From assembly GCA_015057035.1 (NCBI GenBank), contig SVFC01000001.1, positions 310,001 to 374,000 of the forward strand: a stretch of 64,000 bases of DNA, in the 5' to 3' direction. Source of the stretch: Lachnospiraceae bacterium. GTDB lineage: Bacteria; Bacillota; Clostridia; Lachnospirales; Lachnospiraceae. The notes below the pieces were generated by a model. It was given only the letters and a program-made list of their open reading frames with translations, searched no databases and was not told the origin of the DNA. Of this stretch, positions 46,436 to 54,071 are shown in pieces. A program made the position numbers and the translations under genes. Positions within the stretch are counted from its first letter, which is position 1. Every line of letters begins with the position of its first letter.

Positions 46436-48709
46436 TTATTTCTTTCTTGGCAATTTAATCTTGTTCAGTTTCTTATTCATGTCAAGTAACTGTTCTTTGG
46501 TAAATTCGATACCTACCATTCCACCCATGCTTGAAATTCTAAGAATAGAGAAGCTTCCTACCATATCCATGATTCCACCGCTCTTAAGGTTGATATTGAA
46601 TCCGCCACCCTTCTTTTCACCAGAAGCATTTTTCTTCATTTGTTTCATAAGGGATGTGGTCATACCTGCGATAAATAATTTACCACGGAGCGTTCCCATA
46701 ATATCACTAATCTTAGTATTTAATGAGCAGTAGCCTTCTCTTTCCGTAATATCAAACCAGTTTAGAACAGCGTTCTTCTCTACAAGACGATAACTCTCAT
46801 CGAATGTATCCACTTTATTGATACGGCTTTCATCTTTGTATTCACCAGCTACTGCAACAAGTGTTGTTTCCCCTTTGTTTGGTACATCAAAGTAGAAGAA
46901 ATGATCTTCTGCTTTCACTTTTCCAAGGCTTTCGCCATTTGCAAACAATTCCACTTCTGGAAGGTTCGAATATACAGTAACCTTAGTTACATCCTCTACT
47001 CTGTTTACATAACGCTTGCCACAGATGTGTACGAATGGATCATCAGATAACCATGCTTTATAAGCATAGAAGGAGTCTTTTTTATACTTTCTATCAATTG
47101 TAATAAGACCCTTGTGGTTCTGTCCATTTTCCCCACCTTCGCCACGAGCATCAGCGCCAAAGTCAAACATGTTCCATACATAGGTTGCCCACATGTATTT
47201 TCTTGTAAAGAGCTGTTTAATCAATTCTTCGTGGTAATACGCCTGGTATTCTTCTGTATAATCACCCTGTTTTGGATCTGATGTATGCCAATTCAAAGCT
47301 TCACAACCATATTCAGAACATCCCACTGGAAGATTTGGATACATTGCATGGAATTTATCAAACCATGGACCATTCATAGATGTTTCGCCGCCGTACCATC
47401 CAAAATAGTGGTTCCATGCTACAGTATCAGGAATAGTAATGTATTCTGCATCCAGTGGACACATAGATACAATCGCCATAGTGGTAAGACGAGTCTTATC
47501 TAATTCATGAACTAAGTCATTTAGAATTCTATGATTTTCTACAAGGTCAGGATCATTTGCTCCGTTAATTGTAATTTCGTTAGAAAGGCCCCAAACCACA
47601 ATGGATGGATGGTTATAGTTCTGAATAACCAATTCTTTCATCTGACTAATTGTATTTTCACGACCTGTTGCCATATGGCTGGAAATATATGGAATTTCAG
47701 CCCAGATTACCAAACCTCTTTCATCACAAAGGTCATAGAAATACTGGTCATGCTGATAATGTGCCAAACGAATGGTTGTTGCACCAACTTCACAAATCAA
47801 ATCCATATCTTCGTCATGATGTTCTTTTAATAATGCATTACCATATCCGATTCTGTCCTGATGACGAGATACACCACGAAGTGGATATTCTTCACCATTT
47901 AAGATAAATCCGTTATTTGGATCAATCTCATATGTACGACAACCAAATCGACTGCTTACAACATCAACAACGTCTTCACCATCAATTAATTCCGCTTCAC
48001 AAGTATAAAGATATGGGTCTTTACGACCATGCCAACGATGTACATCTTTGATTTCAAGTTCTACTGTTGTATCATCGGAAATTGTTCCAGCAACGGTATT
48101 ACCTTCCGCATCTTTTAACACAACATGAACTTTATGGCTATCTTTTTTATTGGTAATGTATGTCTCCACTTTTACTTTGGCATCTTCGCCTTCTATCACT
48201 GGTGTAATAGCAAGACCTTTACCGCCATAATATTCAAGGTCAAAGTGTGAATCTGCAACACATACAATATTTACATCTCTGTAAATACCACCATAGAAGG
48301 TAAAATCTGCAACCTGTGGATAAACTGTATCATTTGCAGCATTGTCTACCGCAATAACAAGCAATGCTTCTTCTGCATCTTTAAAATCAGAAGTAAGTTC
48401 TACTCTCCATGTAGAATATCCACCATCATGATGTGCTTTCTTTACTCCGTTCACATATACATCTGCAGATGAATTAGCTCCATTAATTTCTAAATAATAA
48501 CGGTCTGCTTCTGGTAATTCATTTCTTTTGATTACCTTTGCATAATGACATGTGCCGCGGAAATAATCCGCACCACCGTCCATACCATCAATGGCATTCC
48601 AAGAATGTGGCACATTTACCACTTCCCAGTCTGCAGGTAAAGTACTTGGTACTTCTTTAGCGTCTTTTAAAAATCCCCAATTTTGATTGATGTTTAAAAT
48701 ACTTCTCAT
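46436..48709 (-). CDS. Glycoside hydrolase family 2 protein
   Basis: 757 residues with the GH2 plan: N-terminal jelly roll (VNVPHSWNAIDGMDGGADYF, YYLEINGANSSADVYVNGVK), Ig-like domain, TIM barrel with GVSRHQDRIGYGNAL, acid/base Glu in VVWGLSNEITING, and nucleophile Glu in PVGCSEYGCEALN. Either beta-galactosidase or beta-glucuronidase is possible; it lacks clear features to decide. The last ~90 residues form an odd tail (KLFIAGMTTSLMKQMKKNAS, then SFSILRISSMGGM) with Gly/Lys-rich and Met-rich parts. There is no signal peptide. GGGAG precedes the start. Confidence 0.9.
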   Translation of the reverse strand: MRSILNINQNWGFLKDAKEVPSTLPADWEVVNVPHSWNAIDGMDGGADYFRGTCHYAKVIKRNELPEADRYYLEINGANSSADVYVNGVKKAHHDGGYSTWRVELTSDFKDAEEALLVIAVDNAANDTVYPQVADFTFYGGIYRDVNIVCVADSHFDLEYYGGKGLAITPVIEGEDAKVKVETYITNKKDSHKVHVVLKDAEGNTVAGTISDDTTVELEIKDVHRWHGRKDPYLYTCEAELIDGEDVVDVVSSRFGCRTYEIDPNNGFILNGEEYPLRGVSRHQDRIGYGNALLKEHHDEDMDLICEVGATTIRLAHYQHDQYFYDLCDERGLVIWAEIPYISSHMATGRENTISQMKELVIQNYNHPSIVVWGLSNEITINGANDPDLVENHRILNDLVHELDKTRLTTMAIVSMCPLDAEYITIPDTVAWNHYFGWYGGETSMNGPWFDKFHAMYPNLPVGCSEYGCEALNWHTSDPKQGDYTEEYQAYYHEELIKQLFTRKYMWATYVWNMFDFGADARGEGGENGQNHKGLITIDRKYKKDSFYAYKAWLSDDPFVHICGKRYVNRVEDVTKVTVYSNLPEVELFANGESLGKVKAEDHFFYFDVPNKGETTLVAVAGEYKDESRINKVDTFDESYRLVEKNAVLNWFDITEREGYCSLNTKISDIMGTLRGKLFIAGMTTSLMKQMKKNASGEKKGGGFNINLKSGGIMDMVGSFSILRISSMGGMVGIEFTKEQLLDMNKKLNKIKLPRKK

Positions 48710-48769
48710 TTTTGTTCTCCCTCTTTTAAAATTATTTATTTTATAAATAAAATAATTGCATTATGTTCT

Positions 48770-48783
48770 AATTGTACACAATT
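48770..48783. promoter_or_regulatory. Palindrome upstream of the GH2 gene
   Basis: AATTGTACACAATT is a perfect 6-2-6 inverted repeat 61 bp before the GH2 start, in an AT-rich upstream region. It is a candidate operator for a sugar-responsive repressor. Confidence 0.35.
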
Positions 48784-48799
48784 TATAGCAAAATGAAAA

Positions 48800-48876
48800 G
48801 CCCCGTGTCATATTTATATAGATAAGGCGAGGTTAAGCAACGCATCGAGCCGTTCTATATAAATATGGCACGGGGC
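48800..48876. repeat. Long hairpin after leuS
   Basis: Arms 48800-48821 and 48855-48876 form a 22-bp stem with one G-T pair; the 33-nt loop (48822-48854) is GC-richer than the flanks. On the minus strand it follows the leuS stop by 9 bp and ends in CTTTTCATTTT. It is much longer than a normal terminator. Confidence 0.7.
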
Positions 48877-48884
48877 GGTCTCGT

Positions 48885-51299
48885 TTATTTTGCAACAATG
48901 TTTACAATACGTCCTGGGACATAGATTTCCTTCACAATATTGCCTGTCAACTTGTCACCAAGTTCTTCTTTTGCCTTTGCAATAACCGCATCTGCTGGAT
49001 CATCTTTTCCAACAGCAATTGTTGCTTTGATTTTACCATTAATCTGAACAGCAATTTCAATGGTATCTTCTACTGTCTTAGCCTCATCATATTCTGGCCA
49101 TTTTTCATAAGCAATCGTATCATTATGACCAAGTTTTGCCCACATTTCTTCCCCTGCGTGTGGACAAATACAAGAGAACATCTTAATCAAACCTTCAGCA
49201 TACTCTCTTGGACATTTTCCAACCTTATAAACTTCATTTACAAAAATCATCATCTGGCTGATTGCTGTATTAAAGCCAAGCTGTTCAAAGTCACCGGTAA
49301 CTTTCTTAACCGTCTGGTGATATACTTTTTCAAGTGCACCGTCATTCTCTTCTGTAATATTTGCAGGATCTGTAAAGAAATTCCATACACGATTAATGAA
49401 TTTTTTCGCACCAACTACACCATTAGAATTCCATGGTTTAGAAACCTCAAGTGGTCCCATAAACATCTCATAAAGTCTTAAGGTATCTGCACCATACTCT
49501 TCTACGATATCACTTGGGTTTACAACGAACTCTGGGAAACGTTTACCCATTTTGATTCCGTTTTCACCTAAAATCATACCCTGATGAACCAATTTCTGGA
49601 ATGGTTCTTTTACAGGTGATAAGCCCTTATCATATAAGAAACGGTTCCAAATACGTGCATACATCAGATGTCCTACTGCGTGCTCTGGTCCACCTACATA
49701 TAAGTCAACTGGCAACCAGTGTTTTAACAATTCCTGATTTGCAAATTCTTCATCATTGTTTGGATCAATATATCTCATATAGTACCATGAGGAACCTGCA
49801 GAACCTGGCATGGTAGATGTCTCACGAACACCTTTTACGCCATTTGCATCGTACTGTTTCCATTCTGTTGCATTTTCAAGAGGTGCTTTACCATTTTTAC
49901 CCTTGTAATCTTCCAGTTCTGGTAAAACAAGTGGTAATTCTTCGTCCGGAATAAAGTAAATCTCTCCATCTTCTTTGTAAACACATGGAACAGGTTCGCC
50001 CCAGTATCTCTGACGTGCAAAAATCCACTCACGGAAATGATAATTTATTTTTCTTCTTGCAACACCCTTATTCTCCAATTTTACTGTAATAGCTTCTTTT
50101 GCTTCTTCTACAGTAAGACCTGTGAATTCTTCTGAATTAATTAACTTGCAGCCTTTTCCAAGGTAATCCTGTTTTTCAAATGCACACTCAGATACATCAC
50201 GGCCTTCGATAACCTGAATCATATCGATATTGTGAGCAATTGCATATTCAAAGTCACGCTGGTCGTGGCTAGGAACTGCCATAACTGCACCTGTACCATA
50301 ACTTGCAAGCACGAAGTCGCCAATGAAAAGTGGAACTTCTTTGCCATTTACAGGGTTAATTGCGTATAAACCTTTTAATGGACAACCTGATTTTGTCTTA
50401 TTTAACTCAGTACGGTCCATATCGTTTTTCTTCAATGTTTCGTCGATATACGCCTGAACCTCTTCCTTGTTCTCCACACGGTCCATAAGACCTTTTACGA
50501 TATCTCCGTCTGGAGCAAGTACCATAAATGTGATACCATAAATAGTCTCAATACAAGTTGTAAAAATAGAGAAGCTTCCGCCTCCAACGATTTCAAAATC
50601 AACTTCTACACCGGTACTCTTACCAATCCAGTTCTTCTGAATCTCTTTTGTAGAGGTTGGCCAGTCAATTTTCTCTAAACCTTCTAATAATTTTTCAGCA
50701 AATGCAGGCTGGTCAATTACCCACTGCTTCATGTTCTTTCTGATAACTGGATAGCCACCTCGTTCTGATTTACCATCAATTACTTCGTCATTGGATAAAA
50801 CAGTACCTAATTCTTCACACCAGTTAACTGGCATGTCAACTAGTTTTGCATATCCGTCTTCGTATAATTTTTTGAAGATCCACTGTGTCCATTTGTAGAA
50901 TGATGGGTCAGAAGTTGCAATTACTTTAGACCAGTCATAGTCAAAACCTAATTCCTTCAACTGATTAGAGAAAGTCTTAATGTTTTCCTGTGTGAATCCA
51001 TTTGGATGATTACCTGTAGAAACTGCATACTGCTCTGCAGGCAAACCAAAGGAATCATATCCCATTGGATGAAGGACATTGTAGCCCTGCATACGTTTCA
51101 TACGAGACATAATGTCTGTGGCTGTGTATCCTTCTGGATGTCCTGCATGAAGACCTACCCCTGATGGATATGGGAACATATCAAGCGCATAGTATTTTGG
51201 CTTGCTAAAATCCCAGACATCTGTCTTAAAAGTCTCGTTTTCTTCCCAATATTTCTGCCATTTTGGCTCCACAACTTTGTGGTTATACAATTCTGCCAT
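48885..51299 (-). CDS. leuS: Leucine--tRNA ligase
   Basis: Class Ia LeuRS, 804 residues. HIGH region: PYPSGVGLHAGHPEGYTATD. The CP1 editing domain includes the Thr-rich LNKTKSGCPLKGLYAINPVN and VMAVPSHDQRDFEYA. The KMSKS loop reads ENGIKMGKRFPEFVVNPSD, a KMGKR variant. TSTMPGSAGSSWYYMRYID lies in the catalytic core. It is preceded by a T-box leader with a Leu specifier. Confidence 0.97.
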   Translation of the reverse strand: MAELYNHKVVEPKWQKYWEENETFKTDVWDFSKPKYYALDMFPYPSGVGLHAGHPEGYTATDIMSRMKRMQGYNVLHPMGYDSFGLPAEQYAVSTGNHPNGFTQENIKTFSNQLKELGFDYDWSKVIATSDPSFYKWTQWIFKKLYEDGYAKLVDMPVNWCEELGTVLSNDEVIDGKSERGGYPVIRKNMKQWVIDQPAFAEKLLEGLEKIDWPTSTKEIQKNWIGKSTGVEVDFEIVGGGSFSIFTTCIETIYGITFMVLAPDGDIVKGLMDRVENKEEVQAYIDETLKKNDMDRTELNKTKSGCPLKGLYAINPVNGKEVPLFIGDFVLASYGTGAVMAVPSHDQRDFEYAIAHNIDMIQVIEGRDVSECAFEKQDYLGKGCKLINSEEFTGLTVEEAKEAITVKLENKGVARRKINYHFREWIFARQRYWGEPVPCVYKEDGEIYFIPDEELPLVLPELEDYKGKNGKAPLENATEWKQYDANGVKGVRETSTMPGSAGSSWYYMRYIDPNNDEEFANQELLKHWLPVDLYVGGPEHAVGHLMYARIWNRFLYDKGLSPVKEPFQKLVHQGMILGENGIKMGKRFPEFVVNPSDIVEEYGADTLRLYEMFMGPLEVSKPWNSNGVVGAKKFINRVWNFFTDPANITEENDGALEKVYHQTVKKVTGDFEQLGFNTAISQMMIFVNEVYKVGKCPREYAEGLIKMFSCICPHAGEEMWAKLGHNDTIAYEKWPEYDEAKTVEDTIEIAVQINGKIKATIAVGKDDPADAVIAKAKEELGDKLTGNIVKEIYVPGRIVNIVAK

Positions 51300-51375
51300 A
51301 ATTTCCTCCTATATATTAAGCAAAATATTTTTAAAATTGGTTAAGCGATCTAAACCGCCAGATATAAGGAAATAT

Positions 51376-51673
51376 AAAAAGCTTCGTCCCTTATATCTAA
51401 TAAGAGACGAAGCTAACCTATTTACTCCGTGGTACCACTCTAATTCATATTGATGTTGATGAATACACCTATCCATTACATACAATATACCCTCATAATT
51501 CTATAACGGGAATTCCCGTCCCAGCCTACTGTTTTGCTTATGATAAAAAACGGTTCAGTGGGAAACTCCAAGGCGAGTTCAAAGTTTATGTCTATTGCCT
51601 CTCACCAACCGGCAACTCTCTGTTAGTCCAACCACTTCTACTATTCCTCTTCATAGTCTGTTTCATATTCAAC
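51376..51673 (-). promoter_or_regulatory. T-box leader of leuS
   Basis: T-box sequence AGAGTGGTACCACGG on the minus strand (51427-51441). The terminator stem is 51381-51389 with 51407-51415, extended inside, followed by TTTTTATA. In stem I the specifier follows GAA as CTC (plus 51575-51577), a Leu codon, in agreement with leuS. Uncharged tRNA-Leu would permit read-through. Confidence 0.94.
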
Positions 51674-51679
51674 ATATCA

Positions 51680-51708
51680 ATTTTATACATTTAGAGTGCT
51701 TTTGTCAA
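51680..51708 (-). promoter_or_regulatory. Promoter of leuS
   Basis: Minus strand: TTGACA (51703-51708) and TAAAAT (51680-51685), spacer 17 bp. It lies directly after the CvpA-like stop at 51712. Confidence 0.65.
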
Positions 51709-51711
51709 ATA

Positions 51712-53067
51712 CTAATTGCTACCCAAACCATTAATAGCATCATTAATCAAATCACTATCTAAGGTAGGAATCTTCTTTAATGCTTCCACTAACTCTTCCT
51801 GATTTTCAGCAGTGGTAACCTCAAGCCAAGCTTCAATCTCCTGTTGCTGTGCTTCAGGTGTTGTAACTGCAGAGTCATCATAAGACGCCATAATCTTGTT
51901 TGCTGCTTCTGCATCATCTACAAAGACACTGTTAATCGTTTCAGTAATAAGATATTTTTTGATTTCAGTTGTCTTTTCGGTTGCATTTAACATTGTTGCT
52001 GCTTCTGCGTAAAATTCTTCATTCTGAAGTGCAGACATATCTCCTGTTTCAAGACTATCCATTACGTCATTCTTCAATGCATACTCAACAAAGTCAAGCA
52101 TAACAACGCCGTTTTCCTGGAATTCTTCTTTGGTCATATCAAGCATAGCAACAACATTTTCCACCTGTTTGATTTCTTCTGGAGAAGCGTCCTGCATACT
52201 ATTCACGATTTCATCTTTCATAATCGTTGTTGTTTCCTGAATCATATCGTAGCTCCAGTCTGCTTCAACAACATTTTCTTTTAAATGTGTTACTAAATCA
52301 AGACATGCATCTTCAAACTCTTCCTCATTTGTAGCTGACTGTAATGCTTCGAATTTAACCATTGTCTGATCCATAGCATCAACTACTTCGTTTACATTTA
52401 CATTAGCACTGCCATCTGGATTGGTTGTACCTGAAGCATCCATTAAGCCGCCATATACATCACCAATCACGGAATTATTTGTCATACCAACAACTGGATG
52501 ATTGGTGATAGCACCAAGATATTCCGCAAAAATAGCCATTTCTTCGCCACCAAGTTTTAATACAGTCTGAACTGTAGGTGCAAATGTTCCTAATGTTCCA
52601 TATAATGGAAGTAATAATAAAACGGTATATACAACTGCATCCAAGAAACGAACGCCAAGTCCACCCCATTTTAAACCTGGGTGTTCCACCTGTAACGCCT
52701 CTCTCTTAACTACGTTTCCAATAATCTTGCCGATCAAAGTTACAACAAAGAAAATTCCAGCAAAGAATACAACTGCAAGAATTGCCTGAACCAAGGATGG
52801 AATCAATGTCTTAATAACTGCAACTCCCACCTGATCTGCTGGCAACATTGCAAGAACTGTTGCAACGATTCCGCCAGAAACAATTCCTGCAATCAGCTTA
52901 GATAAAAAGAAACTGATTACAGCCGAAACAATAGTAATTCCTAATGAAATCAACGCACGCCATAACCCTTTTCTATATCCAGCGATACAGAAAATCAATG
53001 CGGAAATTAAAAATACTACTACAAATGGTACCCATAAAATAATACTAATAACTGATGGAGATAACAT
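51712..53067 (-). CDS. CvpA-like membrane protein with long acidic C-terminus
   Basis: 451 residues. The first ~190 hold four or five transmembrane helices with CvpA-like sequence (GYRKGLWRALISLGITI near residue 25). The remaining ~260 residues are acidic, helical, and unlike CvpA (VVDAMDQTMVKFEALQSATN, KQVENVVAMLDMTKEEFQEN), probably extracytoplasmic. CvpA proteins are linked to colicin V export and cell-surface processes, but the role here is unknown. The start at 53067 follows GGGGAG; a start further upstream would run into the promoter at 53099-53127. Confidence 0.75.
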   Translation of the reverse strand: MLSPSVISIILWVPFVVVFLISALIFCIAGYRKGLWRALISLGITIVSAVISFFLSKLIAGIVSGGIVATVLAMLPADQVGVAVIKTLIPSLVQAILAVVFFAGIFFVVTLIGKIIGNVVKREALQVEHPGLKWGGLGVRFLDAVVYTVLLLLPLYGTLGTFAPTVQTVLKLGGEEMAIFAEYLGAITNHPVVGMTNNSVIGDVYGGLMDASGTTNPDGSANVNVNEVVDAMDQTMVKFEALQSATNEEEFEDACLDLVTHLKENVVEADWSYDMIQETTTIMKDEIVNSMQDASPEEIKQVENVVAMLDMTKEEFQENGVVMLDFVEYALKNDVMDSLETGDMSALQNEEFYAEAATMLNATEKTTEIKKYLITETINSVFVDDAEAANKIMASYDDSAVTTPEAQQQEIEAWLEVTTAENQEELVEALKKIPTLDSDLINDAINGLGSN

Positions 53068-53098
53068 ATAATCTCCCCCCTTCCCTTTTATTACATAC

Positions 53099-53127
53099 AT
53101 TTTATAACGAGTTTCAGAATCAATCAA
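53099..53127 (-). promoter_or_regulatory. Promoter of the CvpA-like gene
   Basis: Minus strand: TTGATT (53122-53127) and TAAAAT (53099-53104), spacer 17 bp. Confidence 0.55.
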
Positions 53128-53153
53128 CTATTCTTTGACAAATTCTGACATTT

Positions 53154-54059
53154 TTAAAGCTTATCAATATAATCGCAAGCAGCCATTGCCGCTACAGCAC
53201 CGTCACTTGCAGCTGTGGCAACCTGACGAATACGTTTTGTACGACAGTCCCCTGCAACAAAAATTCCTGGTGTTGAGGTATGACAGTCTTCTGTGGCAAT
53301 TACATAACCATAGGCATCCAATTGAACTACTTCTTTAAACATTTCATTCTGTGGGATTAATCCAATTGCAATAAATAAACCGTCTAATGAAAGTTCTTTT
53401 ATTGCACCAGTATGTGTATTTTTAATAATAATTCCCTGTAATTCGGTTTCCCCAATTAAGTTTGAAACTTCAGTTCCAAGAATAATTTCCACATTTGATT
53501 TCGCTTTCAAAATATCTACCAGTTTTTTCTCGCCGGTAAAATCATCCAGATTCTGAACCACATAAACCTTACTTGCAAGTTCAGATAACAGAATTGCTTC
53601 CTGAAGAGCCGAATTGCCTCCACCAACCACTGCAACGGTTTTATTCTCATAAAAAGCACCATCACATACAGCACAGAAAGAAATTCCTTCTCCAACTAAT
53701 TCTGGTTCATGTTCCAAACCAAGCATACGATGTTTTGCACCAGTGGCAATTATAACCGTTTTAGCCTGATGTTCTCCATCTGTTGTTACAACCGTCTTTA
53801 TTTCTCCATCACGAACTTCTAACACTTCAGAACAATCCACTTCTGCATCTTGTCCCAAAACCTGTTCCACAAGTTTGTCTGCAAATTCGTTTCCTGTGAT
53901 TTCTGCAAATCCAGGGATATTTTCTACCTTTGGAGAAAATGTAATCTGTCCACCAAAACATCCTTTTTCAATTACTAATACTGATTTATTTGCTCTCTTA
54001 GCATATAGAGCGGCGGTCAGTCCTGCTGGACCGCCGCCTATTATAATTACATCATACAT
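53154..54059 (-). CDS. trxB: Thioredoxin reductase
   Basis: FAD/NADPH flavoprotein, 301 residues. FAD motif IIIGGGPAGLTAALYAKR at the N-terminus; redox centre CAVC (C129, C132) in ISFCAVCDGAFYENK; NADPH motif VAVVGGGNSALQEAILLS; C-terminal GIFVAGDCRTKRIRQVATAA. It starts 12 bp after nrdD, which ends in a fused redoxin domain, so it probably keeps that domain reduced for ribonucleotide reduction. Confidence 0.96.
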   Translation of the reverse strand: MYDVIIIGGGPAGLTAALYAKRANKSVLVIEKGCFGGQITFSPKVENIPGFAEITGNEFADKLVEQVLGQDAEVDCSEVLEVRDGEIKTVVTTDGEHQAKTVIIATGAKHRMLGLEHEPELVGEGISFCAVCDGAFYENKTVAVVGGGNSALQEAILLSELASKVYVVQNLDDFTGEKKLVDILKAKSNVEIILGTEVSNLIGETELQGIIIKNTHTGAIKELSLDGLFIAIGLIPQNEMFKEVVQLDAYGYVIATEDCHTSTPGIFVAGDCRTKRIRQVATAASDGAVAAMAACDYIDKL

Positions 54060-54071
54060 ATTCTATTCCTT

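Noticed and set aside
50400-50470. Frameshift or loss of function in leuS because of the KMGKR variant
   Set aside because: The frame is intact and all other motifs are present; the variant is likely a subgroup feature.
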